From an uncultured Bacteroidales bacterium (lineage in GTDB: Bacteria > Bacteroidota > Bacteroidia > Bacteroidales > UBA932), in contig CAKUYQ010000019.1 of NCBI GenBank assembly GCA_934717185.1, positions 1 through 48,191 of the forward strand: 48,191 bases of DNA, written 5' to 3'. The first letter of the stretch is position 1. Every line of letters starts with the position of its first letter. Position numbers and translations under genes: made by a program. Under the pieces are notes generated by a model. It made no database searches. It was not told the DNA's origin and saw only the letters and a program-made list of their open reading frames with translations. Shown here in pieces: positions 15,976 through 24,564 of the stretch.

Positions 15976-18305
15976 TACTTTTTCCTTTTGTATGTTTTGG
16001 TTTTCTTCTCTTTAGGCTCGCTTCCGGCCTTCTCTATTATGGCAAGGCAATCCTCCTCGGTAAGTGCAGCGGCCTCTGTCCCTTTAGGTATCTTGTAATT
16101 GTTGCCTGCATGTTTTATGTACGGGCCAAAACGTCCGTTGAGAACCTGTATATCTTTGTCCGGGAACTCCTTAATGAATTTAGCAGCCTCCTTGGCCTCG
16201 TGATCTGATATAATTGTCTTGGCATCATCTATCGTAACGGTGTAAGGGCTGTAGTTCTTGCCAAGCGACACATACTTGCCGTTGTACTTTAAGTACGGAC
16301 CGAACCTGCCTATTGCCGCGGTAACCGGCTTTCCGTCTATCTCGCCTACACTCCTTGGAAGATCAAACAGCTTAACGGCCTCCTCCAATGTTATGGTCTC
16401 TATGAGCTGCCCCTTAAGCAGACTTGCAAACTGCTTGTCGGGATCATCGTTCTCACCTTTTTGTACTAAAGGACCGAACTTGCCCAATCTCACGCTCAAC
16501 TTTTTCCCGGATACAGGGTCATTGCCAAGAACACGCTCCGCATTCTTGTGCTCGGAAACAGCCAAAGTGTTTTCAACCTGCTGGTGGAACGGCTTGTAGA
16601 AATCTGCTATCTCTTTGTTCCACACTAATTTGCCGGCAGCAATTTTGTCAAAGTCCTCCTCAACCTTTGCAGTAAAACCGTAGTCCAATATATTTGGGAA
16701 ATTGGCGCTGAGAAAATCTGTAACCAACATGCCAATGTCTTGAGGGAAGAGCTTACCCTTCTCTGCACCGGTCATCTCCTTAAGCGTTTTTCGGGTAATA
16801 TTCCCCTTGCTGTCTAAAGACAGCTGCAAATACTCCCTTGGAGAGCCCTCCCTGTCCTCTTTGACTATATACCCGCGTTGGGTTATTGTAGAGATTGTAG
16901 GTGCGTATGTAGACGGACGTCCTATCCCAAGCTCCTCCAACTTCTTTACAAGCGAAGCCTCCGAATATCTTGGCGGTCTTTGGGTAAAACGCTCGGTTGC
17001 AGTAATCTCCTTTCTGTCCAAATTCTCACCGGCATTCAATACCGGCAACAACTGGTTCTCTGTATCCTCAGGCTCGTCATCGCGGCTTTCGAGATAGACC
17101 TTAAGGAAACCGTCAAACAGAACCTGTTCCCCTTGAGAAACAAACAGAGGGTCTATTTTGCTTCCCGATATATATATATTGGTCTTCTCCAAACGGGCAT
17201 CGGACATCTGTGATGCGATAGTACGCTTCCAGATGAGGTTATACAATCTCTTTTCTGCCATTGTACCATCTATGCTCTGTTTTGAAGCATATGTAGGTCT
17301 TATTGCCTCATGTGCCTCTTGTGCCCCCTTGCTCTTGGTCTTGTATTGTCTTACCTTAGAGTACTCCTCACCGTAAGTAGAGATTATAGTCTCCTTTATT
17401 GTATTGATAGCCAACTGTGAAAGATTTGTAGAATCTGTTCTCATGTATGTTATGAGACCATTTTCATACAGGCTCTGCGCAACCCTCATTGTCTGGCTTA
17501 CGGAAAAGCCTAATTTCCTCGAAGCCTCCTGCTGCAGTGCAGAGGTGGTAAACGGAGGTGCCGGAGTACGCGAAGTCTCCTTTTTCTCTATGTTGTCTAT
17601 CTTAAAAGATGATTCCGCACACCTTCCCAAGAACTGCTCAGCCTCCTCCCGGCCGGCAAACTTCTGCTCAAGAGTGCCCTTGATAACCACATTATTAGGG
17701 TGCTCTACAGGATGAAACTCCCCTGTAACCTTAAAAAACGGCTCAGCTTTGAAAGCAGCAATCTCCCTCTCCCGGTCTACAATAAGCCTTACAGCCACAG
17801 ACTGTACCCTTCCTGCAGACAACTTTGGAGCCACCTTCTTCCACAAAATGGGAGACAGCTCAAAACCTACAAGCCTGTCTAACACCCTTCTGGCCTGCTG
17901 GGCCATTACAAGATCCAAATTAACCTTGCGCGGATTCTCAATTGCATGCAGAATAGCATCCTTTGTAATCTCGTGAAAAACAATACGTTTTGTATTGCTG
18001 TCCTTTAAGTCTAAAGTCTGTTGAAGATGCCATGCGATAGCCTCCCCCTCACGGTCCTCATCGGAAGCCAACCACACGGTCCCGGCATTTTTTGCAAGAG
18101 ACTTAAGCTCTGCAACAACTTTAACCTTATCTTCAGATATTTCGTAATCGGGCTTGAATCCATTATCTATTTCAATACCAAGATTCTTCTTAGCCAAATC
18201 TCTAATATGTCCAAAACTAGACTTTACAGTGTAGCCCTGCCCAAGAAACTTTTCAATGGTTTTTGCCTTGGCAGGAGACTCAACAATAACTAAATTATCT
18301 CCCAT
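15975..18305 (-). CDS. topA: DNA topoisomerase I
   Basis: A type IA topoisomerase that relaxes negative supercoils. I start it at ATG 18305 (MGDNLVIVESPAKAKTIEKF), giving 776 residues; 13 extra upstream codons are in frame but precede the conserved N-terminus. The TOPRIM domain comes first (VESPAKAKTIE, then ASDEDREGEAIAWHL with the Mg-binding acidic residues). The strand-cleaving Tyr287 is in GLITYMRTDS. The C-terminal part lacks Cys4 zinc fingers and instead has three repeats of the type GRFGPYxKxxxxY (near GKFGPLVQKGEN, GRFGPYLKYNGKY and GRFGPYIKHAGNNY), then a Lys-rich tail. It is the first gene of a transcript that includes the arginase-fold gene. Confidence 0.96.
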   Translation of the reverse strand: MGDNLVIVESPAKAKTIEKFLGQGYTVKSSFGHIRDLAKKNLGIEIDNGFKPDYEISEDKVKVVAELKSLAKNAGTVWLASDEDREGEAIAWHLQQTLDLKDSNTKRIVFHEITKDAILHAIENPRKVNLDLVMAQQARRVLDRLVGFELSPILWKKVAPKLSAGRVQSVAVRLIVDREREIAAFKAEPFFKVTGEFHPVEHPNNVVIKGTLEQKFAGREEAEQFLGRCAESSFKIDNIEKKETSRTPAPPFTTSALQQEASRKLGFSVSQTMRVAQSLYENGLITYMRTDSTNLSQLAINTIKETIISTYGEEYSKVRQYKTKSKGAQEAHEAIRPTYASKQSIDGTMAEKRLYNLIWKRTIASQMSDARLEKTNIYISGSKIDPLFVSQGEQVLFDGFLKVYLESRDDEPEDTENQLLPVLNAGENLDRKEITATERFTQRPPRYSEASLVKKLEELGIGRPSTYAPTISTITQRGYIVKEDREGSPREYLQLSLDSKGNITRKTLKEMTGAEKGKLFPQDIGMLVTDFLSANFPNILDYGFTAKVEEDFDKIAAGKLVWNKEIADFYKPFHQQVENTLAVSEHKNAERVLGNDPVSGKKLSVRLGKFGPLVQKGENDDPDKQFASLLKGQLIETITLEEAVKLFDLPRSVGEIDGKPVTAAIGRFGPYLKYNGKYVSLGKNYSPYTVTIDDAKTIISDHEAKEAAKFIKEFPDKDIQVLNGRFGPYIKHAGNNYKIPKGTEAAALTEEDCLAIIEKAGSEPKEKKTKTYKRKK

Positions 18306-18341
18306 TTGTACTGTCTCTCGCTTTAATTCGTTCAGAGTTTG

Positions 18342-18374
18342 CAAAGTAAGTTATTATATAAGGTAAAATGCAAA
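18342..18374 (-). promoter_or_regulatory. Possible promoter of topA
   Basis: On the minus strand TTACTTTG (18349 to 18342), one mismatch from TAnnTTTG, with TTTG (18374 to 18371) 21 bases upstream. It lies about 40 bases upstream of the chosen topA ATG and downstream of the first base of the longer reading frame, which supports the shorter start. Confidence 0.4.
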
Positions 18375-18384
18375 TTTTTATTCG

Positions 18385-18392
18385 TATTTTTG
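18385..18392 (+). promoter_or_regulatory. Possible -7 element of mrcA
   Basis: TATTTTTG fits TAnnTTTG and lies about 70 bases before the mrcA ATG. No clear TTTG is seen upstream. It forms a divergent arrangement with the topA promoter. Confidence 0.35.
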
Positions 18393-18463
18393 TCCCGACA
18401 ATTAAAAAACAGTAACGATATAACCCAATTTATTAGGCTCATTTAGCGATTCTATAACCGATT

Positions 18464-20824
18464 ATGGCAGTTTTAAAAAAGATATTTAAAGATAAGAAAA
18501 AAGTAACCAAATGGTTTTGGATATTGGTATCTTGCCCATTTGTAATACTTGTTTTGGCACTGTTGCTTGTAAGTCTGTTCACGCATATACCATCATTTGA
18601 AGAGTTGGAAGACCCAAGAAGCAATCTTGCCACGCAGATCTTGGCAGAAGATGGAGAGGTGCTTACAACGTACCATATAGAAAACAGATCTTACGTCTCT
18701 TTTGATGACCTTTCCCAAGGGTTGAAAGATGCCATAGTAGCAACGGAAGATGCAAGATTCTACAGCCATAGCGGAATAGACTTTAAAAGTTTGGCCAGAG
18801 TAGGTGTAAAATCCCTGTTGCTTGGCAATAGACGTGGTGGCGGAGGAGGAAGCACGCTGTCCCAGCAGTTGGCAAAGTCACTTTTCCCAAGAGACACGGC
18901 AAAAAGCAAGATTCCCGGAGCAAGGAGCTTTATGTTGGGAGTCAATAAACTAAAGGAGTGGATAACTGCCGTTAAGTTAGAGCGTAACTATACCAAACAG
19001 GAGATACTCAGCATGTATATGAATGCAGTCTTTTTTGGGAGCAACGCATACGGAATAAAAGCTGCGGCAAATACATTCTTTGCAAAAGAACCTATAGACC
19101 TTACAATAGAGGAGAGTGCACTACTTGTGGGGATGGTTAATATGCCAACAAGATTCAACCCTGTTAGGCATCCCGACAGAGCGCTCGCAAGAAGGAACTT
19201 TGTGCTCGGGCAGATGGCCAAGTATGGGTATATAACAGAACACCAGAGAGATTCGCTCAGGCAGCTGCCAATAACCTTAGACTACCAAAAGCAGGATCAC
19301 ATAGCAGGCAGGGCACCTTACTTTAGAGATATGCTAAAGAAACTGATGAATGCACAAAAACCAAAGCGAAACAACTACAGCAACTACGATGATTACCAAT
19401 CCGACTCTCTGCAATGGGTAACAGATCCGCTTTACGGCTGGATAAACAAGAACCCTAAACCGGATGGTACAAAATATAACTTGGATAAGGACGGTCTTAA
19501 GATCTACACCCCTATAAATGCCAAGATGCAGCAATATGCAGAGGAGGCTGTTGCAGAGCATTTGGGCAAAGAGTTGCAGGCACAATTTAACAGAGAGCTG
19601 AAATGGAAGAACAACAAACCTTTTGACAACTCAACCTCAAAGGAGACTATAGAGAGCATAATGAAGCAGGCAAGGCGTTGGAGCGACAGATACCGTGCAA
19701 TGAAGAATAGCGGTGTGCCCGAGAAGGAGATACTCCAAAGTTTTGACAAACCAACAAAGATGAGGGTCTTCTCATGGAAAGGGGAGATAGATACCTTAAT
19801 GACACCAAACGATTCCATACGTTACTACAAATCGTTTTTACGTGCCGGATTTTTGGCAATGGAACCCGGAACAGGTAATGTAAAGGCGTATGTAGGCGGA
19901 AATAACTACAAATATTTCAAATATGATCAGGTAAGGCAGGGCAAGCGTCAGGTAGGCTCAACATTCAAGCCGTTCCTCTACACACTTGCAATGCAGGGAG
20001 GCTATACCCCATGCGACAAAGTGGTTAACGTACCTCAATCGTTTGTGATAGGCGATGATATCTGGACTCCAAAAAGTACAGACAAGCCGGAATGGATTGG
20101 CAGAACAGTAACACTTAAATGGGGGCTTACAAAGAGCAGCAACAACATATCTGCCTATCTTATGAAACAGTTTGGCCCCGAGGCTCTTGTAAACATGGCC
20201 CATACAATGGGAATAAAGGTGTGGTTAGACCCTGTCTATTCGTTATGTGTGGGATCTGCAGATGTGCCTGTATACCAAATGGTGTCTGCATTCAATACAT
20301 ATCCCGGACAAGGTGTTTTTGCAGAACCTCTCTTTGTAACAAGAATAGAGGACAAAAACGGCAACGTTCTCTCTACCTTTACATCGCGTAAAAGAGAAGC
20401 CATAAGCGAAAAGACGGCATATCTTATGGTAAATCTTATGCAAGGTGTTGTAAATGAAGGTACTGCGGCCAGAATAAGATATAAATATGTTCCTAAAGGA
20501 GATGTCGCAGGAAAAACCGGAACCACAAATGATCAGTCAGACGGCTGGTTCATAGGTTATCTTCCAAAACTTACCGCCGGCGTGTGGGTTGGCGCAGAAG
20601 ACCGTCAGGTACACTTTGCCGGATTGGCTCTTGGCGGAGGTTCAAACATGGCTTTGCCTATTTGGGGTATATTTATGAAAAAAGTATTGGAAGACGGTAC
20701 TTTGGGTGTTACAAAAGAGGATCAGTTTACCATCCCCGATGGCTTTGATGTTGTGCTTAATTGTAACGGAACGGATTCGGATTTTGATGCGAATATAAAT
20801 CAAAGTGATCAATACTTCGACTAA
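18464..20824 (+). CDS. mrcA: Bifunctional penicillin-binding protein 1A
   Basis: A class A PBP with both glycan polymerisation and cross-linking activity, anchored in the inner membrane by a helix at about residues 17-39. The GT51 glycosyltransferase domain has catalytic Glu95 in ATEDARFYSHSGID and the GGSTLSQQLAK motif (about 129-138). The transpeptidase domain has Ser499-Thr-Phe-Lys502, SSN in TKSSNNIS, and Lys684-Thr-Gly in GKTGTTND. 786 residues, normal length, with an N-terminal basic cytoplasmic tail. The stop codon is part of a very stable hairpin before ddl. It works with Ddl downstream and the elongation genes upstream in wall synthesis. Confidence 0.96.
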   Translation: MAVLKKIFKDKKKVTKWFWILVSCPFVILVLALLLVSLFTHIPSFEELEDPRSNLATQILAEDGEVLTTYHIENRSYVSFDDLSQGLKDAIVATEDARFYSHSGIDFKSLARVGVKSLLLGNRRGGGGGSTLSQQLAKSLFPRDTAKSKIPGARSFMLGVNKLKEWITAVKLERNYTKQEILSMYMNAVFFGSNAYGIKAAANTFFAKEPIDLTIEESALLVGMVNMPTRFNPVRHPDRALARRNFVLGQMAKYGYITEHQRDSLRQLPITLDYQKQDHIAGRAPYFRDMLKKLMNAQKPKRNNYSNYDDYQSDSLQWVTDPLYGWINKNPKPDGTKYNLDKDGLKIYTPINAKMQQYAEEAVAEHLGKELQAQFNRELKWKNNKPFDNSTSKETIESIMKQARRWSDRYRAMKNSGVPEKEILQSFDKPTKMRVFSWKGEIDTLMTPNDSIRYYKSFLRAGFLAMEPGTGNVKAYVGGNNYKYFKYDQVRQGKRQVGSTFKPFLYTLAMQGGYTPCDKVVNVPQSFVIGDDIWTPKSTDKPEWIGRTVTLKWGLTKSSNNISAYLMKQFGPEALVNMAHTMGIKVWLDPVYSLCVGSADVPVYQMVSAFNTYPGQGVFAEPLFVTRIEDKNGNVLSTFTSRKREAISEKTAYLMVNLMQGVVNEGTAARIRYKYVPKGDVAGKTGTTNDQSDGWFIGYLPKLTAGVWVGAEDRQVHFAGLALGGGSNMALPIWGIFMKKVLEDGTLGVTKEDQFTIPDGFDVVLNCNGTDSDFDANINQSDQYFD

Positions 20825-20880
20825 AAGCCAAATTGAGATGGAATTTATTACCTAAAAATTCCTATCTCAATTTGGCTTTT
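20823..20880 (+). terminator. Large hairpin between mrcA and ddl
   Basis: A perfect 17-bp outer stem (20823-20839 with 20864-20880) continues, after a single bulged T, into a 7-bp inner stem (20840-20846 with 20856-20862) around a 9-nt loop. The outer arm includes the last bases of the mrcA stop codon. Only four T close it, so it may end transcription on both strands or protect the 3' end of mrcA mRNA. Confidence 0.7.
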
Positions 20881-20898
20881 ACATTATACATATAGACG

Positions 20899-22026
20899 AT
20901 GGAAAGGAAAAATATTGCGCTTATTTATGGAGGGAACTCTTTGGAGGCTGAGATCTCCATTAAAAGCGGAAAAAATGTAGCAGATAATTTAGACAGAGAC
21001 AGATATAATATATATGAGATTCTTCTTAGAGGGGAGAGCTGGAGGGTAATAAACCCAAATGGGGAGATTGTTCCCGGTGGCTTTGCCGAGGAGCTGCTGA
21101 ACAGTGAGATAGAGATAGAAAAAGGGTATGTCAATGTAGATGAAGCATCTGTAAATGCAAACAACTCGGGAGCACGCGGGCGCGTTAAAATAGAGGATCT
21201 GCAAAATATTCCCGGCGCGGAGATAGACAAGACAGATTTCTCATTTACTTTTGGAGGGGTAAAGACCAAGTTCGATTATGCCTTTATAATGATACATGGT
21301 AACCCGGGAGAGAACGGTGTGCTGCAGGGATATTTGGAGATGATGGATATTCCGTTCAATACCTGCTCGTCGTTTGTCTCCACAATAACCTTTGACAAAC
21401 ACTCCTGCAAACGATTCTTGGATTTTTCGGGAATAAACTTGGCGAAAGATATATTCATTAGAAAAGAGGATTTCTGTTTTGCAGATTGCGATTCTATTAT
21501 AGATAAGTTGGGGCTTCCACTATTCGTAAAACCGTCCGATGGCGGAAGCAGTTTTGGTGTTACCAAGGTAAGTAGGCCAAATGAATTGGCAGAGGCAATC
21601 AAAATGGCTTTTGAGGTCAGCTCCTCTGTGCTTGTAGAGGAGTGCATTAAAGGCAGAGAGGTTACCAATGGTATTTATACCGCTAATGGGAAAATAGTTA
21701 ACCTCCCTGTCACAGAGATTGTTACAGATAGAGAGTTTTTTGATTACGAGGCCAAGTATCTTGGGCAAAGCCGTGAGATATGCCCGGCTCCGTTGGGCGA
21801 TGAGCTTACACGCAGAGTACAGAGGACATCTGAGAAGATATACAGGTACCTTGGCTGCAAAGGACTTGTAAGGATGGATTACTTTATTAGCGATAACGAG
21901 ATCTATTTTCTTGAACTTAATACAGTTCCGGGAATGACAGCCATGAGTCTTGTACCTGCTCAGGTAAGGGTAGCGGGAATTACAATGAAGGGGCTTTTTA
22001 ACTCACTCATAGAGGAGAGCCTTTAA
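20899..22026 (+). CDS. ddl: D-alanine--D-alanine ligase
   Basis: An ATP-grasp enzyme that joins two D-Ala for the pentapeptide precursor. 375 residues, at the long end of the family because of an insertion near residues 75-105. Visible signatures: IALIYGGNSLEAEISIKSG at the N-terminus (with the active-site Glu), MIHGNPGENGVLQGYLEM (residues 131-148), VKPSDGGSSFGVTKV, and the metal-binding FLELNTVPGMTAMSL near the C-terminus. It follows the mrcA hairpin by 18 bases and precedes prmC by 20 bases. No own promoter was recognised. Confidence 0.95.
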   Translation: MERKNIALIYGGNSLEAEISIKSGKNVADNLDRDRYNIYEILLRGESWRVINPNGEIVPGGFAEELLNSEIEIEKGYVNVDEASVNANNSGARGRVKIEDLQNIPGAEIDKTDFSFTFGGVKTKFDYAFIMIHGNPGENGVLQGYLEMMDIPFNTCSSFVSTITFDKHSCKRFLDFSGINLAKDIFIRKEDFCFADCDSIIDKLGLPLFVKPSDGGSSFGVTKVSRPNELAEAIKMAFEVSSSVLVEECIKGREVTNGIYTANGKIVNLPVTEIVTDREFFDYEAKYLGQSREICPAPLGDELTRRVQRTSEKIYRYLGCKGLVRMDYFISDNEIYFLELNTVPGMTAMSLVPAQVRVAGITMKGLFNSLIEESL

Positions 22027-22046
22027 TAGGTATTTAGGCAGATTTT

Positions 22047-22994
22047 ATGACGCATAAACAGTTTGTATCGCTTGGAAAAGAGATTCTTACGCCGCTGTAT
22101 GGGGAGCGTGAGGCAGGTGCTCTTGTACGCGCACTCCTGCAGGAGGTGGCCGGTCTTGGTGTTTATGATTATATTATGTATCCCGACAAAGAGCTTAATG
22201 ATGCTACACTGCTTTCCCTGCATCTACAGCGGCTTAAAGCCGGCGAACCGCTACAATATATTTTGGGATACACTCACTTTTGCGGTCATAAATTCATGGT
22301 TACAGAAGATACTCTTATCCCAAGGCCCGAAACAGAGTATTTGGTTAATCTCATTGCCGGCAGACAGAGAGAGAAGAATGTATTGTCGGGAAGCGGAGAG
22401 TCAGATAATACCTTAAAGATATTGGACCTTTGTACGGGAAGTGGTTGCATTGCGTGGTCTCTTGCGTCAATGATTTCAAACAGCGAGGTTTGGGGGTGTG
22501 ACATCTCGGCGGCGGCTTTGGCGGTGGCGCAGGGGCAGGGGAAAGAGGGGTTTGTGGGGAAGCTGAAAAATATCCCTGAATTCTTTAAGGCAGACCTGCT
22601 TTCTAACGCGGCGTTGGAGGTAATTGAATCTGCAATGGGTTTTAACGAAAGAGAGAATGGCAAAGCTGATAACGGGTTGGATATTATGGTGAGCAACCCT
22701 CCGTATGTGCTTGAGGAGGAGATGGTTTTTATGCAAAGGAATGTTTTGGAGCATGAGCCGCATTTGGCCCTTTTTGTAGACAACAGTACTCCGCTGCTTT
22801 TTTATGACAAAATTGTTACGTTGGGAACATGCCTGTTGAAGGTTGGTGGAGAGCTGTGGTTTGAGATTAATGAACGGTCTGCAGATGAGGTGGTTAGCCT
22901 TATGAATAGCCACGGTTTTACCGAATGCGGGGCTATGGAGGATCTTAACGGAAAGAAAAGATTTGTGCATGGAACTTGGCAAAAAAGAAATTAA
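22047..22994 (+). CDS. prmC: Peptide chain release factor N5-glutamine methyltransferase
   Basis: An SAM-dependent enzyme that methylates the Gln of the GGQ motif in RF1/RF2. The PrmC N-terminal helical domain (about 1-75) includes GEPLQYILGYTHFCG. It is followed by the Rossmann domain with SAM motif ILDLCTGSGCIAWSL (125-139) and the catalytic Asn217-Pro-Pro-Tyr220 in VSNPPYVLEEE. 315 residues, a little longer than average because of an insertion between residues 161 and 210. It is probably co-transcribed with ddl. A candidate promoter for the downstream trp leader overlaps its last codons. Confidence 0.94.
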   Translation: MTHKQFVSLGKEILTPLYGEREAGALVRALLQEVAGLGVYDYIMYPDKELNDATLLSLHLQRLKAGEPLQYILGYTHFCGHKFMVTEDTLIPRPETEYLVNLIAGRQREKNVLSGSGESDNTLKILDLCTGSGCIAWSLASMISNSEVWGCDISAAALAVAQGQGKEGFVGKLKNIPEFFKADLLSNAALEVIESAMGFNERENGKADNGLDIMVSNPPYVLEEEMVFMQRNVLEHEPHLALFVDNSTPLLFYDKIVTLGTCLLKVGGELWFEINERSADEVVSLMNSHGFTECGAMEDLNGKKRFVHGTWQKRN

Positions 22995-23006
22995 TGTCCA
23001 ACTTTG
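22975..23006 (+). promoter_or_regulatory. Candidate promoter of the trp leader
   Basis: CTTG at 22975-22978, 20 bases, then CAACTTTG at 22999-23006, one mismatch from TAnnTTTG. Transcription would begin near 23013, about 18 bases before the leader peptide ATG. The match is imperfect, and read-through from prmC is the alternative. Confidence 0.35.
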
Positions 23007-23030
23007 CCTGTGGAAATAAAGGAAAAGAAG

Positions 23031-23090
23031 ATGTTATTTAGTGCAATGGTAAATAGATTCTGGTGGTGGCGCAAAGATTTGTCTTTGTGA
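23031..23090 (+). CDS. trpL: Tryptophan leader peptide (three consecutive Trp codons)
   Basis: A 19-codon reading frame encoding MLFSAMVNRFWWWRKDLSL. An internal ATG at 23046 would give a 14-residue form. Three UGG codons in a row (23061-23069) followed by a stop at 23088-23090 are the hallmark of a peptide whose translation senses charged tRNA-Trp. An A/G-rich stretch (AAAGGAAAAGAAG) precedes the first ATG. It lies 151 bases upstream of trpB2, with an attenuator structure between. The symbol trpL is used by analogy with other bacteria. It is too short for homology searches, so the call rests on codon content and context. Confidence 0.85.
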   Translation: MLFSAMVNRFWWWRKDLSL

Positions 23091-23166
23091 GTCTCCACTT
23101 TTTCTATTATCATTACCATAATATATATACAGTTTACCGGAGCTCGCAACAGTTCCGGTTTTTTTG
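23046..23166 (+). promoter_or_regulatory. Transcription attenuator of trpB2
   Basis: Three alternative pairings can be drawn. Pause hairpin: 23070-23077 with 23082-23089 (8 bp, one G-U), placed directly after the Trp codons and overlapping the leader stop. Antiterminator: GAG (23089-23091) and CTCC (23093-23096) pair with GGAGCTC (23139-23145), seven pairs around one bulged T. Terminator: 23136-23144 with 23151-23159, then seven T. The antiterminator uses the left arm of the terminator, so the two exclude each other. A ribosome stalled at the Trp codons would leave 23089-23096 free and allow read-through; a ribosome at the stop codon would cover it and allow termination. Confidence 0.8.
23136..23165 (+). 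terminator. Attenuator terminator
   Basis: A nine-base-pair stem (ACCGGAGCT with AGTTCCGGT, one G-U pair), a 6-nt loop and a run of seven T. It has the form of an intrinsic terminator placed between a leader peptide and the structural gene. Confidence 0.85.
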
Positions 23167-23241
23167 TGCTTTAAACTATGCCGCTCTTGGTTCTGTTGTG
23201 CTCCATTACATTAATTTTTAAGAGATTTAAACATTTTGGTT

Positions 23242-24564
23242 ATGAAGACAACAAAAAAAATTTCTCTGCCCGAGAGCGAGATTCCAAAGCAATGGTATAA
23301 CATTTTGGCAGATATGCCACAGCAGCCGCAGCCGCTCCTTAATCCTGCAACCCGCAGGCCGATAGAAAAGGAGGAGATGTACGGTCTGTTTGCAAAAGAG
23401 CTTGTGAAGCAGGAGTTTACAAAAGAAAAATTTGTAGATATTCCTAATGAGGTTGAGACTCTATACAAGATATACCGCCCAACTCCGTTGGTTAGGGCAA
23501 GCGGTTTGGAGAAGGCTCTCGATACCCCTGCAAAGATCTATTTTAAGAATGAGAGTGTGAGTCCTGTTGGTTCACACAAACTGAATACAGCCATAGCACA
23601 GGCATACTATAATAAGATAGAGGGGATAAAGCATCTTACAACAGAGACAGGTGCAGGACAATGGGGCAGTGCAATGAGCATCGCCGCACAGCATTTTGGG
23701 CTGGACGTTAATGTCTTTATGGTTAAGAACAGCTACCTTAACAAGCCGTACAGGAAGATAGTGATGAGCACTTACGGTGGTATTGTCCATGCGTCACCGT
23801 CTAATGTAACCGAGTTTGGCAGAAAGGTATTGGCCGAGGATCCTAATTGTGGCGGTTCTCTTGGAATAGCTATCTCGGAGGCTGTTGAGATGGCGGTAAA
23901 GACACCTGATTGCAGATATGTGTTGGGGAGTGTACTTAATCACGTGCTTTTGCACCAGACAGTTATCGGTTTGGAGGCCGAAAAGCAGATGGAGATGGCA
24001 GGTGATTATCCCGATAAAGTAATTGCCTGTTTTGGAGGAGGTTCAAACTTTGGCGGTATCACCTTCCCGTTTTTAAGGCGTGTGTTGGAGGATGAAAAAA
24101 GATATGGCAAAGGTTCTGCATCTGTAAGAAAGACAAAGTTCATTGCCGCCGAGCCTGCCGCTTGTCCAAAGCTCACATGCGGAAAGATGGAGTACGATTT
24201 TGGCGATACGGCCGGTATGACACCTCTTATTCCAATGTACACGTTAGGTCACGATTTCCAGCCGAGCCAGATTCATGCTGCAGGTTTGCGATACCACGGC
24301 GGCGGACAGATTGTAAGCAAATTAAAGGAGATGGGGTATATAGACTCCTGTGCCATTGAGCAGGATGAGACATTCCGCTCCGGAATACTATTTGCCCGTG
24401 CAGAGGGTATCATACCTGCACCCGAAAGCTGTCATGCCATTGCCCAAACCATAAGAGAGGCTCTAAAAGCCAAGGAGGCAGGACGTAGCGAGGTTATACT
24501 GTTTAACCTTAGCGGACATGGGCTTATAGACCTTCCTGCATACGAGGCCTATCTGAAGAGGTAG
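23242..24564 (+). CDS. Tryptophan synthase beta-like protein TrpB2
   Basis: A PLP-dependent enzyme of the TrpB2 group, which turns indole (or possibly O-phosphoserine) and serine into tryptophan without a standard TrpA partner. 440 residues from ATG 23242; a TTG two codons upstream is in frame but less likely. TrpB2 features are the N-terminal extension (about residues 1-70), the PLP Lys113 in SPVGSHKLNTA, ETGAGQWGSA, the phosphate-binding CFGGGSNFGG and the C-terminal LSGHG. No trpA or other trp gene is adjacent. The upstream Trp attenuator shows that expression is tied to tryptophan supply, which favours a true tryptophan-making or indole-salvage role. The last 16 bases overlap radA. Confidence 0.93.
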   Translation: MKTTKKISLPESEIPKQWYNILADMPQQPQPLLNPATRRPIEKEEMYGLFAKELVKQEFTKEKFVDIPNEVETLYKIYRPTPLVRASGLEKALDTPAKIYFKNESVSPVGSHKLNTAIAQAYYNKIEGIKHLTTETGAGQWGSAMSIAAQHFGLDVNVFMVKNSYLNKPYRKIVMSTYGGIVHASPSNVTEFGRKVLAEDPNCGGSLGIAISEAVEMAVKTPDCRYVLGSVLNHVLLHQTVIGLEAEKQMEMAGDYPDKVIACFGGGSNFGGITFPFLRRVLEDEKRYGKGSASVRKTKFIAAEPAACPKLTCGKMEYDFGDTAGMTPLIPMYTLGHDFQPSQIHAAGLRYHGGGQIVSKLKEMGYIDSCAIEQDETFRSGILFARAEGIIPAPESCHAIAQTIREALKAKEAGRSEVILFNLSGHGLIDLPAYEAYLKR

